DNA from: Stratiolaelaps scimitus
Taxonomy: Eukaryota; Arthropoda; Arachnida; Mesostigmata; Laelapidae
Direction of reading: 5' to 3'
DNA: 64,000 nucleotides
Assembly (NCBI GenBank): GCA_019614645.1
Contig: JABWDB010000047.1
Span: 682,001 to 746,000 of the forward strand
A program made the position numbers and the translations under genes. Positions 11,935-24,600 of the stretch are shown here, piece by piece. The notes beneath the pieces are model-generated. The model ran no database searches and had not been told where the DNA came from. It saw nothing but the letters and a program-made list of their open reading frames with translations. The stretch's first letter is position 1; each line of letters starts with the position of its first letter.

Positions 11935-13416
11935 CAGTGGTGTGCATAGACTTAACGCACCCCCTATATTTCAACAAATCGTTACAAAGAATACACATTT
12001 GAGGAATTTGTTCTGTATCAGATTAATGTACGTGTCAAATAACATACACACCACAAAGAACAGCACATATGACGTCGCATGCAGCCTGCTGCAATATTAT
12101 AAAATGTATCATGTTTCGGTTGTGTAAAATGATAAGGCACCCTCAGTTATCGAGTGTTCTCGCTGATTTGATTCTCGTTTTCTTGGTTTAATCAGTACCG
12201 TGTGGCCCCGCCCTTGCTAATTATAACGTCAAAGACTCTGTTTGGCATACTATCAAGGCGATTTAGCAGAATCTGGTCGCTGACACCTACCCAGGTCTAC
12301 AACAACCCCTCTTTTAGTGCTTCCACGGATGTATTTTGTCGATTCGACGCATATACTCGTTGGACAAGAATGCCCCAGAGGTTCTCCATCGGGTTGAGAT
12401 CAGGAGAACATGCCGGCCACTCTAGGGTTTCAATGTCATGCCGTCCTAACCACGCACGTGTACTATAGCTGACGTGAAATGAAGCGTTATCTTGTTGGAA
12501 AACAATTTGCAGTCGATGAAATTTGCTCCTAAACGGTAGTAGGTTGTTGGTCAATATCTGCTGATAGTCCTCGCTATTCATTCGAGATGAGATGAAAGCG
12601 AGTGGGAGTCTCCCAAGATAGGTGAAAGCTCCCCAAACCATAACGGTCCCGCCATCGAAGTTTCGCTTTGAGAAGTACCGCGGCTTGTTGCGTCGATCAT
12701 GCCAATAACCGTTAAGTCCATGACCCATCCAAATTGAACTTTTTTTCGTCACTAAAGATGATCTGAAAGAACACAGTACCTTTTAGATAGATGTGCACCC
12801 ACAAGATACTCTTTAAAAAACTTTGCCCCAATACTCACCAATTTCCAGTCTCTGGCCATATTGTTGCGGGCGAAGTTTAATTGGTCAGTCATGTGGCGTT
12901 GTTGAAGAAGCAGTCTTGCTTTCATTTGCGCCCGTATGATATGCAAATAACTCTTAATTGTCCTTAAAACTGTTGATCTATGAACCTGAAGGTTTAACCC
13001 TTGCCTGATTGTTTCACAACTTATGGTCGAATTCGAGGCCAATCGACAGATGCTAATTTCTCTGGCAATTGCAGTCTGGGTCCTTCCTGCTCGGTGTAAA
13101 ACAGTAATAACTGCGTTCTCTGCCTAGGTAAGGCTCGGAGCATGTCCCACGGCAACAATACAGCTTGAATGCTCTAATTAAGCGAGAATTTTTAATAATT
13201 GAGCGAGAACACTTGATAATTGAGGGTGTGTTATAATTTTGCACGACCGAAATATGACACATTTTCTTGTAGCAGGCTGCGTGCGACGTCATATGCGCTG
13301 TTCTTTATGATGTGGATGTTAGTTAACACGTGCATTAATCTCATACAGAATAAATGTGTAGTCTTTGTAGCGATTTGTTGAAATGTAGGGATGAGTTAAG
13401 TTTATGCACATTAGTG
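11935..13416 (-). mobile_element. Tc1-like DNA transposon, defective
   Basis: Long terminal inverted repeats of about 230 bp flank a broken transposase on the minus strand. The left end starts after a TA with CAGTGGTGTGCATAGACTTA. The right end is recognisable but decayed. The frame 13080-12752 encodes the helix-turn-helix part and reaches the first catalytic Asp in FSDEKKF. A frameshift near 12720 moves the rest (12752-12297) to another frame, with QQDNASFH (second Asp) and [11 protein letters not shown] (catalytic Glu), the D34E spacing of the Tc1 group. It cannot encode an active enzyme as it stands. Confidence 0.88.
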
Positions 13417-14384
13417 CATATGGCCGAGAGTGAGTTGCTTAGAGCACTGCATCGCTTGCCCCTGAGAAGACAACAACTCGGTCCGTTTCAATATATATAG
13501 ATGTATATAGGAGTCTGACAAGCAAACATTACTGAAAACGCATGTCTCAGAATAATAATTCTCATGTTCCAAAGTCTGAAAGCTCTTGCACGGATAATGA
13601 TGTCCTGTCCGTCCGATTTGTTCTGAAATAGTACACGCCTTGAGTGATTGCAAAGATGAGATTTCATTTTAAAGACAACCAGGAGGATCCTGGTAGAATA
13701 ATATGGCGCTTGTGAGAAGGCGCGACCTTCAAACCTAATTTTAGTATTAATCGTTTGCAATATACAATAATCATTTTCACTTATTTAACCATATATACAG
13801 CATGACATATGTGCCGACGAATATCCGGATGGCGATGAATTTGCAAACGCTATTTATTTATAATAAAGGATAGTATTTTTTTTTTGCTCGATAAGTATCG
13901 CTATATATCACCACTATGGGTGTTTTTGCCTTCCAGTTTTATCTTCAGTGTTCGTATACTGCTACTAGACTTCCGAATGTAGGTCATAACACATTTGCTG
14001 TACGTGAAATGATCGTCTGGAAAGATCTTCTCCCACGAGTCATTCAACGATACATCCTGCCATTCTGAACCTGCAGTTGGCTTAATATCAATTACCTAAA
14101 TGACGGATAGCATTGACGTAGCATCTGAAAGAGTATAGGGCTAGTGTATAGATGATCATTCAGTCACATATCCAGCGAGCGGGTCAAGGACGAAGCAACT
14201 CGCTCATCTCCATGATCTTCAAGAAAAAACAGTTCAGCCTGCCAAAGTCAGCTCAGCTCGTGTAACTTGTGTTTTCTTTCAACCATACACGTCGCTTTGT
14301 CATTAGCAGACGGATGAGACATACTCCGTTGACCTAGTAGTTAGCTGACAACAAGTATAAAAAAAAAGTATATGGCGTCAACCG
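13417..14384. other. Spacer between Tc1 and R2-like elements
   Basis: AT-rich sequence with many stops in all frames. I see no gene, RNA gene or clear repeat. Confidence 0.5.
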
Positions 14385-16541
14385 ATGTCAACCGATGAGG
14401 TTTTTGCGGCCGTTTCCTCTTTCCCCCCGAGCTCGTCAGCCGGCCCCGATGGCCTTCGGCCGCGTCATCTCAGGGACCTGCTCTCTCCGGCACTCGGAGC
14501 CGTCGCCACTGCTCTCGCCAAGGCCCTCGCTAAGGTGGTCGACTGCATGCGGGCCGGCACGGTTCCATCGGCGCTACGGCCTATACTCTTCGGCGCGCGC
14601 CTCATCGCCCTCAAGAAAAAGGACGGGTCGATACGGCCCATCGCCTGCTCCAGCACGATTCGTCGCCTGGCTGCTAAGATAGCCTGGGTCAACGAGAGGG
14701 ACACGGTCGTGACCCTGCTCGGCCCAACCCAGTTGGGTTGCGGCCAGGCGTCTGGGACGGAGATCGCTGCTCACGCGGCTCGCGCCTTCATCCACGCTCA
14801 TCCGGACGCGGCCCTGGTCAAGCTTGATTTTCGCAATGCCTTCAACACGGTCCGTCGAGATCTCGTTCTGCGGGAGGTTGCTGAGCACGTCCCTGGGCTC
14901 TTCCCTCTGGTCGACCTGGCCTATCGTGGTCCCTCCCATCTGATCATGGACAACGCCGTCATCAGCTCAGAGTGCGGGGTCCAGCAGGGGGACCCGCTGG
15001 GCCCAGCCCTCTTCTGCCTGGCCCTCCGGCCCCTCGCTGTGTCCCTCCAGTCGCGTCTGCGGCTGTGGTACATGGACGACGGAACGTTGGCAGGTGATCC
15101 GGCGACCGTCGCCTCCGACGTTCAGCGAGTACTCGACTACGAGGGGCGCAGCGGCCTCGCCCTCAACCCCACTAAGTGCGAGATCTTCTCTTTGGCCGCG
15201 CAGCCCGACCTCCAGCGGTCGCTCCCAGGATGCCGTCTCACTCAGAGGTTGTCCCTCGAACTCGTCGGCTCCCCTCTCACGGACGAGGCCATCCGGCCGC
15301 TATTGGACCGTTGCCTCGAGAGGACGGCCGTGATGCTCGACCGACTGCCCCTGTTATCGGCTCACCAGGGGCTGTTCCTCCTTCGGTCCTGTTTCTCGGC
15401 GGCACGCATGCAGCACTTGCTTAGGACATGCCCGGCCGGCACTGAGGCTTCAGCCCTTCACGATTATGACGACTTGGTGTTGGACGCGCTGACGACGATC
15501 CTGAACCTCCAGCTCCCTCCGGAGGCGGCGTCGCAGGCTACCCTTCCAGTCCGCTTCGGGGGCCTCGGCATTCTCAGTGTTCGCCGCTTGGCCGACGTTT
15601 GCTACGCCGTGTCGCTCACGGCGGTTGCCGACATGGTCGCTACAGTCCTCCCCCCCGAGGCGCTCGCCCACTTCTCCGCCTCCCAGGAAGCTGCCCTTGA
15701 CCAGACGGGCGCCCGCGCTCGGGTCCCTCCGGACAAACAGAGCAAGCAGCGGGCATGGTCCGATGCCCTGCACCAGGAGCTGCGGGACTCCCTCCTGGCC
15801 TCTGCGCCACACGCTGCTGACCAAGCTCGCCTCCGGGCTGTCGACAGGCCTGGTGCGGGGGCGTGGCTCCACGCGCTGCCCTCCTCGTCCCTTGGTACTG
15901 CTCTAGACGATCGCTCCCTCCGCTTCTGTGTGGGCCTTCGCCTCGGGGCCCCTGTAGTTGCGGCCCACAGCTGCGAGCGTTGCGGGGACCCCGTCGCAAC
16001 GAATGGCCATCACGGTCTCTCGTGCGAACGCAGCGCCGGTCGCCATCCGCGACACACGATGCTTAATGACACGCTCGTGAGGGCCCTCCACTCCGCCGGT
16101 ATTCCTTGCACAAGGGAGCCACAGGGCCTCGACACCTCTGACGGCCGCCGCCCTGACGGCCTCACCCTTGTCCCCTTCCATCGAGGGCAGCACCTGGTTT
16201 GGGACGGCACTGTGGTTGACACTCTAGCACCCTCTTATGTCAACCACTGTGCAACCATCCCCGGTTACGCAGTAGCGCGTGCGGAACGGGCAAAGCTAAG
16301 GAAGTACGCCGCTCTCCAAGCAACCCACCTGTTTTCCCCCCTTGCCTTTGAGACCTTGGGCGGGCACGGCCCTCTCACTGCGAACTTCCTCGAGGGGGTC
16401 TACCATAGGCTGATCCGCGCCACCGGGGACAAGCGCGCTGGCTCTTTCCTCCTGCAGCGGCTGTCCCTCGCCGTGCAGAGAGGCAATGCCATCGCCTTCC
16501 TCGGGACATTGTCGTCCTCACCCCCCCCCCATAATCCCTAG
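14385..16541 (+). mobile_element. RLE-type (R2-like) non-LTR retrotransposon, 5'-truncated, 718-codon intact frame
   Basis: A single uninterrupted frame encodes reverse transcriptase followed by a restriction-like endonuclease. RT motifs seen: SAGPDGLRP in the fingers, LDFRNAFNTV (Asp148), GVQQGDPLGP and YMDD (229-232). The C-terminal part has a zinc knuckle of form CX2CX8HX4C (Cys530, Cys533, His542, Cys547), then RPDG (Asp591) and WDGTVVD (Asp607, Asp612), which fit the PD-(D/E)XK nuclease of R2-group elements. Elements of this kind normally carry an N-terminal part with nucleic-acid-binding motifs. It is missing, so the insertion is 5'-truncated. A 10-base tandem (GTCAACCGAT twice) marks the 5' junction. 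The stop is followed by a short 3' UTR with AATAAA at 16566. The element is much richer in G+C than its flanks, suggesting recent arrival. Clade assignment is uncertain. Confidence 0.88.
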
Positions 16542-16577
16542 AAATCCCGACCTACTGTATGTTTGAATAAATCATTG

Positions 16578-16790
16578 CATCAATGCCGAACTGCAGTACC
16601 GTGGACGTTAAATGTTGGCTGTCAGCCGGAAAATTCATTTTAAGCTTATGGAGTGGTGCATTCGTCTACGCCTTGTCATGGGTGCGATCCCTACCGTTGC
16701 ACATTTGCATTTAGCGATCCGTCTTATGACGCAATGTAAACAGCATTTTCGTGGACGTGAAATGTTAGCTGAGATGAGAGGTAAAATGGC
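16578..16790 (+). repeat. Dispersed repeat, two partial units, directly after the R2-like element
   Basis: The motif AATGCCGAACTGCAGTACC through GTTAAATGTTGGCTGT recurs at 50-95 and in altered form at 63055-63100. A second partial unit (about 16725-16785) follows a B-box-like GGGTGCGATCCC. Together these suggest a tRNA-derived repeat family in tandem. Limits and family are uncertain. Confidence 0.5.
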
Positions 16791-16799
16791 CCGAAGACA

Positions 16800-18614
16800 T
16801 AAAAGGGTGCCTCTGCGTTGTGTAGTTTAATCTTTAATGCGAAACTTTGCTGAGGTCTATATCACTAGTCCCTTATTTTTTCGTGGAAGATTGAAGGAGG
16901 AATACACGAAGGACATGCGTGTTGACCAGTCCTTCAACGCTAGTGTTTTTTTTTTGCGTTCACCTCAGTCGCATATATGGACTGATACGACATAAAAACT
17001 CATCGAGTCTTATTGGCTGGCAGACTCTCAGGAGGTTCACTACTTTTGATTTCCCTGGCAGCACAAATTGACTATGTCAAGCATATTTGGTACATCTTCT
17101 CCAGTGATGGCCATCTTGCCCATGCCCTGGACGATCAACCGATCGTCCAGGGCGTGGTTGATTTTCACTGCCGATATAACCACTCATGAGAGGTTTCAAT
17201 TGAAGAATGCTTCTGTGGAAAATAATTTTGGGCCCGGATATTATTAATGACCGAACCTGGTATGATAATATATTCATAAATCTTGTCGTTTGCATTCTTA
17301 GGCTTCACAACTAAAATCATGTTCGTTATACAGCACATCACTTTATACTAAACTAACGAACGAGATCTCCACACCACTGCGTGTGCCAGCTAACATATGA
17401 AGACCATATCAGTCTCTACCAATCTAAAATCCGATATCTGCACCAAAGAGGCTACGGTTTTTTTGTAGCGGCTGGCTCTCAAAGATTTATATTTGTCGAT
17501 CGTGATGAACAACCTGGGCCTTTTCCAACAGACCAATTATTCCACTCTGGAAGAATGTCCACGCAGAGGTTGTTTTCTGCATAACCCTTCTCAGGTAGGA
17601 ATCTGCTTTAAATTAACGAACAGAAATTCTTCTCGACTATTTATTTAGTGATCCGTAAAGCTTTACTCATTGTGAGTTATGAATATATAGTATAATATAT
17701 TATACAATGTAACTGTTAGTCTTACGAGTGTGTTCAAATTTGGCGCGTTATATTTCTGTTTAAAGTCTGCTTTGCTAGGACGCCCAGCTTATTTAATTGT
17801 CGCAGATTACCCAACATATTGTCGTCTGATGTCGTTGCCGCTCTAAACTTTGAGGTCTTTGCTGCAAGTGTCAAAGTTCGTATGTGAATTCGCTTGTGAT
17901 TGCCCCATTTTGTCTTAATAGGCTAACTCACAAGAAGAGGTGAAAGAGTCAGTTACCAACAAACCTTACTTTTTTTACCAATAAAAATGAATGCAAAAAT
18001 GTTCGGTTGAAGGGCACAATATCGGTGTTGGTTGTACTTTTTGTGTGGGCAAATGAGCCTACGATATGGGAGTACGACGATATGAAGGCTAAAAACGGTT
18101 CGTGGTATCGACATTCAATGCACTAGGGTTCTGTTGAACCCAGCGCATCATTTGCAGCCAGAATCTATCATGCGGCTCAGTGCAACAGAAGCACAGATTA
18201 GTGGCCAAGAGTATGGAAACAGAGAAAAAGAGATAGAGAGAGAGTGAGAGTACTTCATTCAGCAATTGAAAAATAGTGAGACGGAAACATTTCGCAACAC
18301 ATCTCTGAGTAGACAACATACCGTTGTGTTAATTTCGGTTGCAACCGACTGCATGTATGTTTATGAAATGATTTTTTTACTCGTCGATATGGAAAAATAG
18401 CATGAGCGCCATGTGAGACGCAAGGTCTAATATGCTTTTATCATTAATGCCACCCAAATCCTCTGGAGTTCAGTGTTAGCGACGCGTCACTCGTCTGTTT
18501 AAGCCTCTGGCAGCGTCTTGAAGAAAGCGTTGAATTCACGTTTTGTGGAATGACCGCAGGCTAGAGAGTGAGATCCAAGATCTAACTCTCAGGGAATCTG
18601 TCAACTTATTTCAG
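16800..18614. other. Region upstream of DPP3 copy B
   Basis: I see no coding sequence. A short hairpin (CCTGGACGATC and its complement) lies near 17127-17154. The acceptor-like TTTCAG at 18609-18614 implies a 5' untranslated exon for copy B somewhere in this stretch, not identified. Confidence 0.45.
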
Positions 18615-18626
18615 ACCTTTTAAGTC

Positions 18627-21600
18627 ATGTCTAACAAGCATTATCCAAATGACACCCCATTTCAAATGTTGGATTGTGAAGCGGCTTTCAAAAAGCTTTC
18701 GAAACAGGAGAAGCTCTACGCTCACTTCATTTCGAGGTTCGGATTCTTCTGGTATTTTTTTGTGTTCTGTTTTTCTGCCAATGTTCCCATGTTATGCATA
18801 GCTATCGATTTATTTTTGGAAAAGTGATATTGATGTGATGAGTAGTCACCTGTGAACAGAACCTATATCTATTTCTCAATAGGAATATCCTGTGTAGCCT
18901 TAATTCGTTTGGTAGGCGTCCACTGAATCGGCTACCATTCGTTTCAGCTGTGATAATTATATACCTATCTTTGAAGTTCCTTTAATAAGTCCAAAATGTG
19001 ATGTCGGTACGGTATTTTCAAACGAAGATTATAAACTGTTTTTCGTTTATCCCTCTGAATAACGCAGAACATATAGGTTTTTTTTACAAGAGGTATAGAA
19101 CTATAGAGAGAACTAGTAACCATAGAAGCAAAAGCTGTTATCAAAGTAGCTCCGACACCACTGAGATTTCAACGAGGGCCAAACTAGCCAGATTCACTAT
19201 TCCAAATTAGCTTTGTTGCCCCGACAATTTGGATTGAGAGAGTAGGATTGAGAAATAGTTTCCAGCATTGTTGTTGAAAAATGAAGAGACCCAAAGAATT
19301 AGAGAATCTAATCGTTACGACAGGTCGCGGTACCTCTCAAGTTTTACTCTAACCATCCCGTTTCCATTCTGGGCGTCGTTTTTACAGGGCAGCATGCGAG
19401 GGTCAATTCATCACGATGTTTCAGTGTTCACATGAATCACCACTCATCTTCATCCTGCTCGACAGAATCCTTCGGGCAAAGGCCCTTTTGGCCGACACGT
19501 TGGCCTGTCTCCAGGAGGACCATGGCTTTTCACCAAGTGATGTCAAAGCATTCCTCATTTATGCTAGCGCTTTCATGGCGAATGGCGGCAATTATCGGTA
19601 ATGAGGTATTCTGATCGGAATTCATTTATTCGAACCAAACACAAGATAACTCTACTCAACCCTGCAGGTATATTAAATGTCATACGGTGCAACGTGCATT
19701 CGAAACGACAAAACACTTAAATCGAAATAGACACTTCCCTGTCGTCTGAAGGTATTCTCTTCCGGCTGAGTAATCAAATGTCTGCTGTCCAATCGGCAGA
19801 CACCGCCCCTACGACAAAACTCGGAGCGGGAAGATATTCTAAGGGAAGTCCAATTAATCCCATTTCATTATGGGGATTAACAGCCCGTATGTCGAATGAC
19901 GCTTTTTAAACTTGGTCAGTCGCGAAATGCAATTTTCATACGAACCCCGTTCGTATTGGTCTTCTACTTCTATTTTCGACAGAGGATTTGGCAACTCGAA
20001 GTTCATCCCGGACATACCAGCTGAGAAGTTGACCTCGGTGGCTAGGGATGTACTACCGACAGACGAAATGCAGTTTTTTAATCAGCATTGCATCGGGCCA
20101 ATGATGGACTACAGTGAGCATGTACGCTCGTTGGCGTTGCCCGTACACGGCGTCACAACCTACTGGTCCGCTAATTGTAATGACAATGACGCTAGAGTTG
20201 TTACGGAATTCCTAAGCTTCAAGGCGAGTTGAAAATTTTCTACGATTTTGCTGAGCTCCACAGCCATACAGTTTTATTAAGTATGGTCGAATTATTATCT
20301 GTAGTCATAGTAAATAAGCCGACCTTTGTCGATGGCCTTGTAAAAACCAAATCTGCTCGCGTCGTTACTAGCATTTGCTCGCACTGATTCTAACCCGATC
20401 CGCGTGGGGCTGCCGCTCGGGTATCGACTATTCTGAGCTGCTTTTGAGGTTGCTCGGAGCAGTAAGGTAGGCGATTATATATATTCATATTCTAAGTCAA
20501 TTCGATTTTCGGGGTTGCTATCTAAAGCACGAGCAGCACCACGATTTGTGACTGCTGGTTCGATCCCCTGAAATCGGGGTTTACTGATAAACATAGCCCT
20601 GCCGTATCACATCGGTCTGTTGGAGGACGCCCAGCACGACCGATATGATAGGTTCATGTGGCAATACCACACAGCAGTACCGAGGCCTGTCATGATCAGT
20701 CAGCTGAAGGTCAGCTCTGTAAAGATGAGAAAGCGAATCATTTCTATTTATTCCATTTATCATAAAATTGAGTGATTTTCGGAAGCGGGTCAATTTTCAT
20801 ATATATATATATATATATAATGAAAATATATACATTGATAAGTCATTATGCCTTTCGTTTCCTTATCTACAATTTATTATAGAAAGTCGAATCATGGAAT
20901 TACCGAGTCTTTAAGACGCCTTCCAATGAGGACAGCAGCGATAAGGATATATTTGAAGTTCGATTTGCCTCAAGACAACTAACGACGGACTTCGATTTGA
21001 CGCCTGAAAACTTGATCGGTCTCGAGGAGGAATACAAGGGGAAACAATTTCGATTTGCCCGAGGTGACTATTCTGATGTAAGTATCTAGGTAGGTATTAC
21101 GGCCGATTCATCAGCACGGCTCGGGGAGATGTACCATTTTTATGTTTGAGTGAGCGTGTCCCCTGGATGGTCTAGTGGTGAGCGTCTTAGACTACTAGAC
21201 CGGAGGGACACGTGTATGTTGGTTTCAAATCCTGTCAGAGGCGGAGAATCTTTGGAGTTCTTTATCATCTTTCTTTATCTGAAGATTCTTGTCAGGTACG
21301 AGTAAGGCAGAGAATAAGCAAAGGTGGCCCCGGCAGGTCCTCATAGTAATACCTAAAGGTTAAGAGCTGAGGCCTGTCAGATAGGGGAACAGCTGAGGGT
21401 CAGCTCGAAAAACAGTTACGTTTGAGTTAGCGTGCGTTTTCGCGATGAAGCTGGCGATTGCGATTTGTCAAATACTGGTTATTACTATCAGTTGTGTGGT
21501 CAGGATAACAGTACTCTCCTATTGATTGGAACATGAACAGATGTGCGTAAATACAATCGTTTTTCTTCTCAGAATGCAGAGATTCCAATCGTACTGGCAA

Positions 21601-24600
21601 CAGAAGAGAGAGAGAGAGAGAGAGAGATAGGCGTTGCTTCGTTAGCAGAGAGAGAGCGGCGATCTATTGCAGCTAGATCAAACTTGCTTGAACACATTAC
21701 GATTCCACTTAAGGTTTCAATCGAATATCTGTTCGAGCTCACAATTTTCGTAGTGTAATGGAACAGAATGCATTGATGTTTTGTCTCAGTTGATGGCGCG
21801 AATAATTTGCAACCTCAGATTGGCGTGTGATAACGGACTGAACGACGAGGATCGCCTAACTATGCTGGACTTCATAAAGCACTTCGAAACCGGCTCGCTC
21901 GAGGCACACAAGAGCGCCATCCGCCACTGGGTCAGCAATAAACGAGCGGTCATTGAATCGTCAGTGTCATTGGCATTATACCTGTGCATAATAATACCTG
22001 TATGAACATCATCTTAATCCTGCTTGGTTTGCTCGGCCCATTGATAAGCATCGGCGAGCATTGGTCGACCTTGGAAGTCACTAGTCATATGGATCCAACT
22101 GTAACCTGGATCTCTCTGACTTGTGGCTCCGCAGGTGGGCGAGTGCTCGCCGATGTCTGTCAAAAACCTCTATCAATTATATGGCAAGGCTGTACATATA
22201 TATATATATATATATAGCATATCGAGGCTGGATAGCGTTCTCTATCTCTATTCGACCACTCCTGCTTGCTTAGTCAATTAGCGCGCCGTCAGTTATTTTC
22301 TTAATGGCATTCGTTAAATTCCACGTACACACAAGGCATCCGTTGCTAGTGCTTGTAGTAATGCATTCGGATAGGTTAGATCCGTCATGCAATTTGGTAC
22401 GACCGGTTAGTATCCAGTAGGAACATTATTTTCTCGCTTTCAGTGAGAAGGCCTCTTCCCACTTGAAAATACATCTTCCATTTTCATTTAGAAATTTCCA
22501 CTTGCATTCACACTCGTAAACGCAAGTGGGGATGGTCTGCACGTATTTTCTGTTTAGCTGGTTACGATGTAAATCCCCAGAAGTGATTCAAATTTGAACC
22601 GTCAGGCTCAACACGCGTCGATGCGTGTATACCTCGCTCTGCTCCACGAGATTGGAATCGTACACTAACCCTGTGGCTCCCAATAGTTGGCTTTCGACCG
22701 TACGGTATCCCGATAGACAATTTACCAACACTGGGTAAATTGTTAACTAAAAACGTCTGTTTAATTAACGTTGTTGCTTCTTTTCAAGCTTGCAAGTTCT
22801 GTTGTATTTTCTAATCTAAAACGAATCCAACTTTACGCCGTTTTCAAGTTGACCTGTCAAAAGTCATTTTTGTTAAAAAAAATTTGTATGAAAATTCCTA
22901 TTCCCGACGGTTCGCAATGTGACGCAAATTATTATCGTTTCGTCATCGTCGTCATTAAATGTTGTATTTGAGGCTCTTGCAGGTATATTGGCTTTCTCCA
23001 TACGTACCGTGATCCGGTCGGCACCAGTGCCGAGTTTAGAAGCTTCGTGGTCATTGCGAACAAGGAAAATGCCAAAAATCTCGGAGAATTGGCTAATTAC
23101 GCTCAACGCATTATCGAGAGTTTGATGCCTTGGCCCAAGGAGTTCGAGAAGGACACCTATTTACAGCCCGACTTCAAGGCAGTGGACATAATTAATTTCT
23201 GTTCAAAGGGTGTTCCACTCGGAGTCAACCTCCCCAACTGTTAAGTAAACATTATTGTTATGAAAATTTAATGAATCTCTTATGACCCTGTAACAATGAA
23301 CAATAACAATTGTACCAAATAAACAAATCAAACATTACCTTTACGCCGACGAGTGAATGCCTCTAATCGAAGGGGGATCCTTTACGCGTTAAGTCGACGA
23401 ACGTTTGATCCCATCTAACAACAATATTTCTTCGCGAACATTTGCAGACGACGACATCCGTCAGGACGAGGGCTCCAAGAACGTCTCTGTGGGGCAGAAC
23501 ATTACCGCAAAACTCGGTTTCTTTTCAAAAGAAGACGCTCGAATGGCTAAGAGGTCAGGTCAATACGAGTATGAACACTTCAAGCAGATACTTGATTTTC
23601 AACATGTCCACACACGCAATTGTGATATGTTGGCACCACGGTTAGCGCCGTGAACGCAGGATATCATCTGCTCGTTTCAATCGTGGATTTTCCGTCCATC
23701 TCGGCTCTTGACGGCATTTTCAGGCGGCACACAACGATTTTTAAATTATGAGTTTGTATTAGATTTTTGTTGTTCTAAAGTCACGCTTAAAAATGTTTGT
23801 AATTTTCAAATTCCTAAGCTCAGGTATCGAAAACGTGCATTTGAGATGCAGGTGACTTTGCACGAATACTTCGGACATGGAAGTGGGAAGCTGTTTTATC
23901 AACGTGATGACGGCACTTGGAACTTCGACAGGGACAAAACAATTAATCCGTTGACAAACGCCAAGGTACATAAACAATTACTGTATCGCTGTAATATTCA
24001 TTTGGCGATGCTGAGTTTGTTTCAGTGTCCGGAAATAGCTGTCTATTTTACCTCTTTCGGGGTTATTTCGTTGTGAATTTTTGCTGATGCATTTTTGTTC
24101 GTTCAGTTACGATAGAAGGGAGGCTATCTCGCTATATAATACACCATTTGATTTTGTCAGCTGGATGATGCGTGTATGCATTATGAGATGTTGGAAGCGT
24201 CATTTTTCCCCTACAGGTGACGTCTTTCTACCGTCCAGGTGAAACCTTTAATTCGGTCTTTATGACAATTGCATCTTCGTATGAGGAGTGTCGAGCGGAG
24301 TGTGTGGGCTTGTATCTCTGCACGTTTCGAAATGTGCTTAAGGTTGGTAGCCGCACTACGGACAAGTGGATCCCTCTGAAGAGTAATTACTTATGGTGAT
24401 GGCTCCGTGTAGGTTAAAAGTCAGTCTCCGTCCATGTTTACTTGGGTGTGATTCTAAAGGTATTGCCTCGAGCTCAGTCTCGAGATTCACCGTAACCCAT
24501 TTACACTTCTAAATGTCTATTTGCTCTGATACCTGCATAAAGACTCTCATCAGAATGATACGTTCTATATACTTGAGCCCCCTGTGCCATGTAGTCCAAC

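Noticed and set aside
14395..16222. Several overlapping long frames on both strands within the R2-like element
   Set aside because: They are shadows of the 718-codon polymerase frame, produced by its high G+C content. None has its own motifs.
21159..21245. Possible functional tRNA gene, from A and B boxes
   Set aside because: The acceptor stem does not close and no sound anticodon arm forms. Flanking target duplications and a repeated body show it is a SINE head.
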